The notes under the pieces were generated by a model. It did not search any database and was not told the origin of the DNA. It worked only from the letters and a program-made list of their open reading frames with translations. Shown piece after piece: positions 5,850 through 6,767 of a stretch of 6,767 nt of DNA. The stretch covers positions 1 to 6,767 of the forward strand of contig DASRUE010000224.1 of the NCBI GenBank assembly GCA_035687895.1. The letters run 5' to 3'. This DNA comes from JAERML01 sp035687895. GTDB lineage: Bacteria; Bacteroidota; Ignavibacteria; UBA10030; UBA6906. Position numbers and translations under genes: made by a program. Position 1 is the stretch's first letter, and each line of letters starts with the position of its first letter.

Positions 5850-6767
5850 TCACGGGACCTGACTCACGAAACCGTTGTTGGGTCTCCAAAAGAGGTTTCT
5901 ATCTGTTACGTTTACACCGCCGCTCAAGTTGTAATCGCCAGCCAGGTAACCTAGTGTTCCGTTCTGTGGTCTCCAAACTAGATTTCTGTCCGTGACGTTC
6001 ACGCCCCCACTTGCATTTCCATCCCCAGATAGCATCCCGTAGACTCCACCCCCGAGATCTTTCATTGGGCTCGTTCCGAAGGCCTGCGTCTGAGCAGTCG
6101 TGAAATTGTACAATGGACCTGAGTTGCTAAGTGCTACTGCATTGGTGCTCATTACGGCGAGGTGGTTGCGGTGACGCACTACAATATAGTAACTTCCCGG
6201 ATCAATTGTCGTGAAGGCCATCGGGCTTGACCCATTAAGATCGGCGAGTAAGCCATTGGAGAGAATGAAGCCGGCCCGCGTGGCAAACTTGGTAGCCGCG
6301 CCGGTGCCTGTTCTCAACTCCAGCATCACCCAATCAACAACTTGTGCGTTGGGGATTGAAGGAACACTTTCGGTTCCCGAATAACTGAATGGTGACGCAG
6401 TATACGGCTGGCTCAGGGGAAGGAGACCGGACGAATTGAGGGTGGGCGACATGGTGGTGCCGCTGTACGGCCCCTGCAAAAACACCTTGACGTCAACGGT
6501 GATCCCCTGTGTAATAGTCGGGTCAACAATAATCTGACTTGCGTTGCCAACTGTCAAGGGAGAAATATCGATCCCATTCTGATCGGTCACCACGATGTTG
6601 GAGAGCGACAATGAGCTGGTGTCTGAACTGACCGGCGTGAATCCCATTACCCAGAGCGTTCCCACATAGGGGATGCCCGTCAGGTTCCCGGCGCCCGTCA
6701 GTTCGCCCACCAACGCCTGGTCCACGCGCACGGAGTCCGGGGACGAAGTCGTCGGGGTGAAGGTCTC
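5850..6767 (-). CDS. Secreted surface protein with dockerin-like C-terminus (5'-partial)
   Basis: The frame is open to the right edge, so only the last 305 residues are seen (numbered here from the edge). The apparent GTG start at 6731 is internal; 12 more codons precede it. Visible residues about 20-75 (GAGNLTGIPYVGTLWVMGF, SLSNIVVTDQNG) look like the closing strands of a cohesin-like beta-sandwich. Residues about 93-210 match a module frequent in Ignavibacteria/Chlorobi-type secreted proteins (VKVFLQGPYSG, QVVDWVMLELRTG, YYIVVRHRNHLAVMS). Residues 248-270 and 277-299 are two near-identical dockerin-like calcium loops. The protein ends six residues later (FVSQVP) and has no T9SS sorting domain. 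No catalytic motif is visible. It is probably surface-associated, held through the dockerin-like end or an unseen N-terminal signal. Its stop lies 45 nt before the T9SS-cargo gene, so the two are probably co-transcribed. Confidence 0.85.
   Translation of the reverse strand, partial: ETFTPTTSSPDSVRVDQALVGELTGAGNLTGIPYVGTLWVMGFTPVSSDTSSLSLSNIVVTDQNGIDISPLTVGNASQIIVDPTITQGITVDVKVFLQGPYSGTTMSPTLNSSGLLPLSQPYTASPFSYSGTESVPSIPNAQVVDWVMLELRTGTGAATKFATRAGFILSNGLLADLNGSSPMAFTTIDPGSYYIVVRHRNHLAVMSTNAVALSNSGPLYNFTTAQTQAFGTSPMKDLGGGVYGMLSGDGNASGGVNVTDRNLVWRPQNGTLGYLAGDYNLSGGVNVTDRNLFWRPNNGFVSQVP
5871..6026 (-). repeat. Tandem dockerin-like (EF-hand type) coding repeat, two units
   Basis: Two 23-residue units with a 29-residue period share GGVNVTDRNL and WRP-NG. 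Each fits the 12-residue dockerin calcium loop, with ligands at positions 1, 3, 5 and 12: D249, N251, S253, D260 in the first (5958-6026) and D278, N280, S282, D289 in the second (5871-5939), counted from the window edge. Position 5 is Ser, where classic dockerins mostly have Asp or Asn. Dockerins bind cohesin modules in a calcium-dependent way; whether these units do so is untested. Confidence 0.75.

Overview
The window looks like chromosome of a member of the Bacteroidota/Ignavibacteriota/Chlorobi branch. This is inferred from protein style: a textbook type A type IX secretion (T9SS) sorting domain with the NYPNPFNP hallmark, a secreted protein with the YYIVVRHRNHLAVMS block and two degenerate dockerin-like repeats common in Ignavibacteria-type genomes, and two predicted signal peptides that would leave Gln at the mature N-terminus. 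Taxonomy below that level is not resolvable here.

All five supported genes lie on the minus strand, so transcription runs from high to low coordinates. First comes a 5'-truncated surface protein (5850-6767, open at the right edge) with a possible cohesin-like remnant and a dockerin-like C-terminus. After 45 nt comes a 364-aa T9SS-sorted protein (4710-5804) with a cohesin-like beta-sandwich N-terminus. A single nucleotide after its stop begins a 241-aa class I SAM-dependent methyltransferase (3983-4708). A 410-nt gap follows, holding a structured interspersed repeat and possibly a promoter. Then come a 778-aa Wzc-type chain-length regulator/tyrosine autokinase (1236-3572, GTG start) and, 51 nt later, a 163-aa SLBB-domain protein (693-1184) with a signal peptide and C-terminal hydrophobic helix. 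The last 692 nt (1-692) contain no gene I can defend. Positions 1-186 are a dense nest of inverted repeats.

Functionally the window reads as cell-envelope biology. The Wzc/SLBB pair is the control and export-gate part of a Wzy-type exopolysaccharide or capsule pathway. The upstream trio is a secreted/surface-protein module with a tightly coupled methyltransferase. No glycosyltransferase, flippase or polymerase is visible, so the sugar assembly genes must be elsewhere. The most interesting points are a possible cohesin/dockerin-like interaction between two adjacent secreted proteins of which only one carries a T9SS signal, and a repeat family with inverted copies on either side of the kinase/SLBB module. 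I found no RNA gene, CRISPR array, insertion sequence or phage gene.
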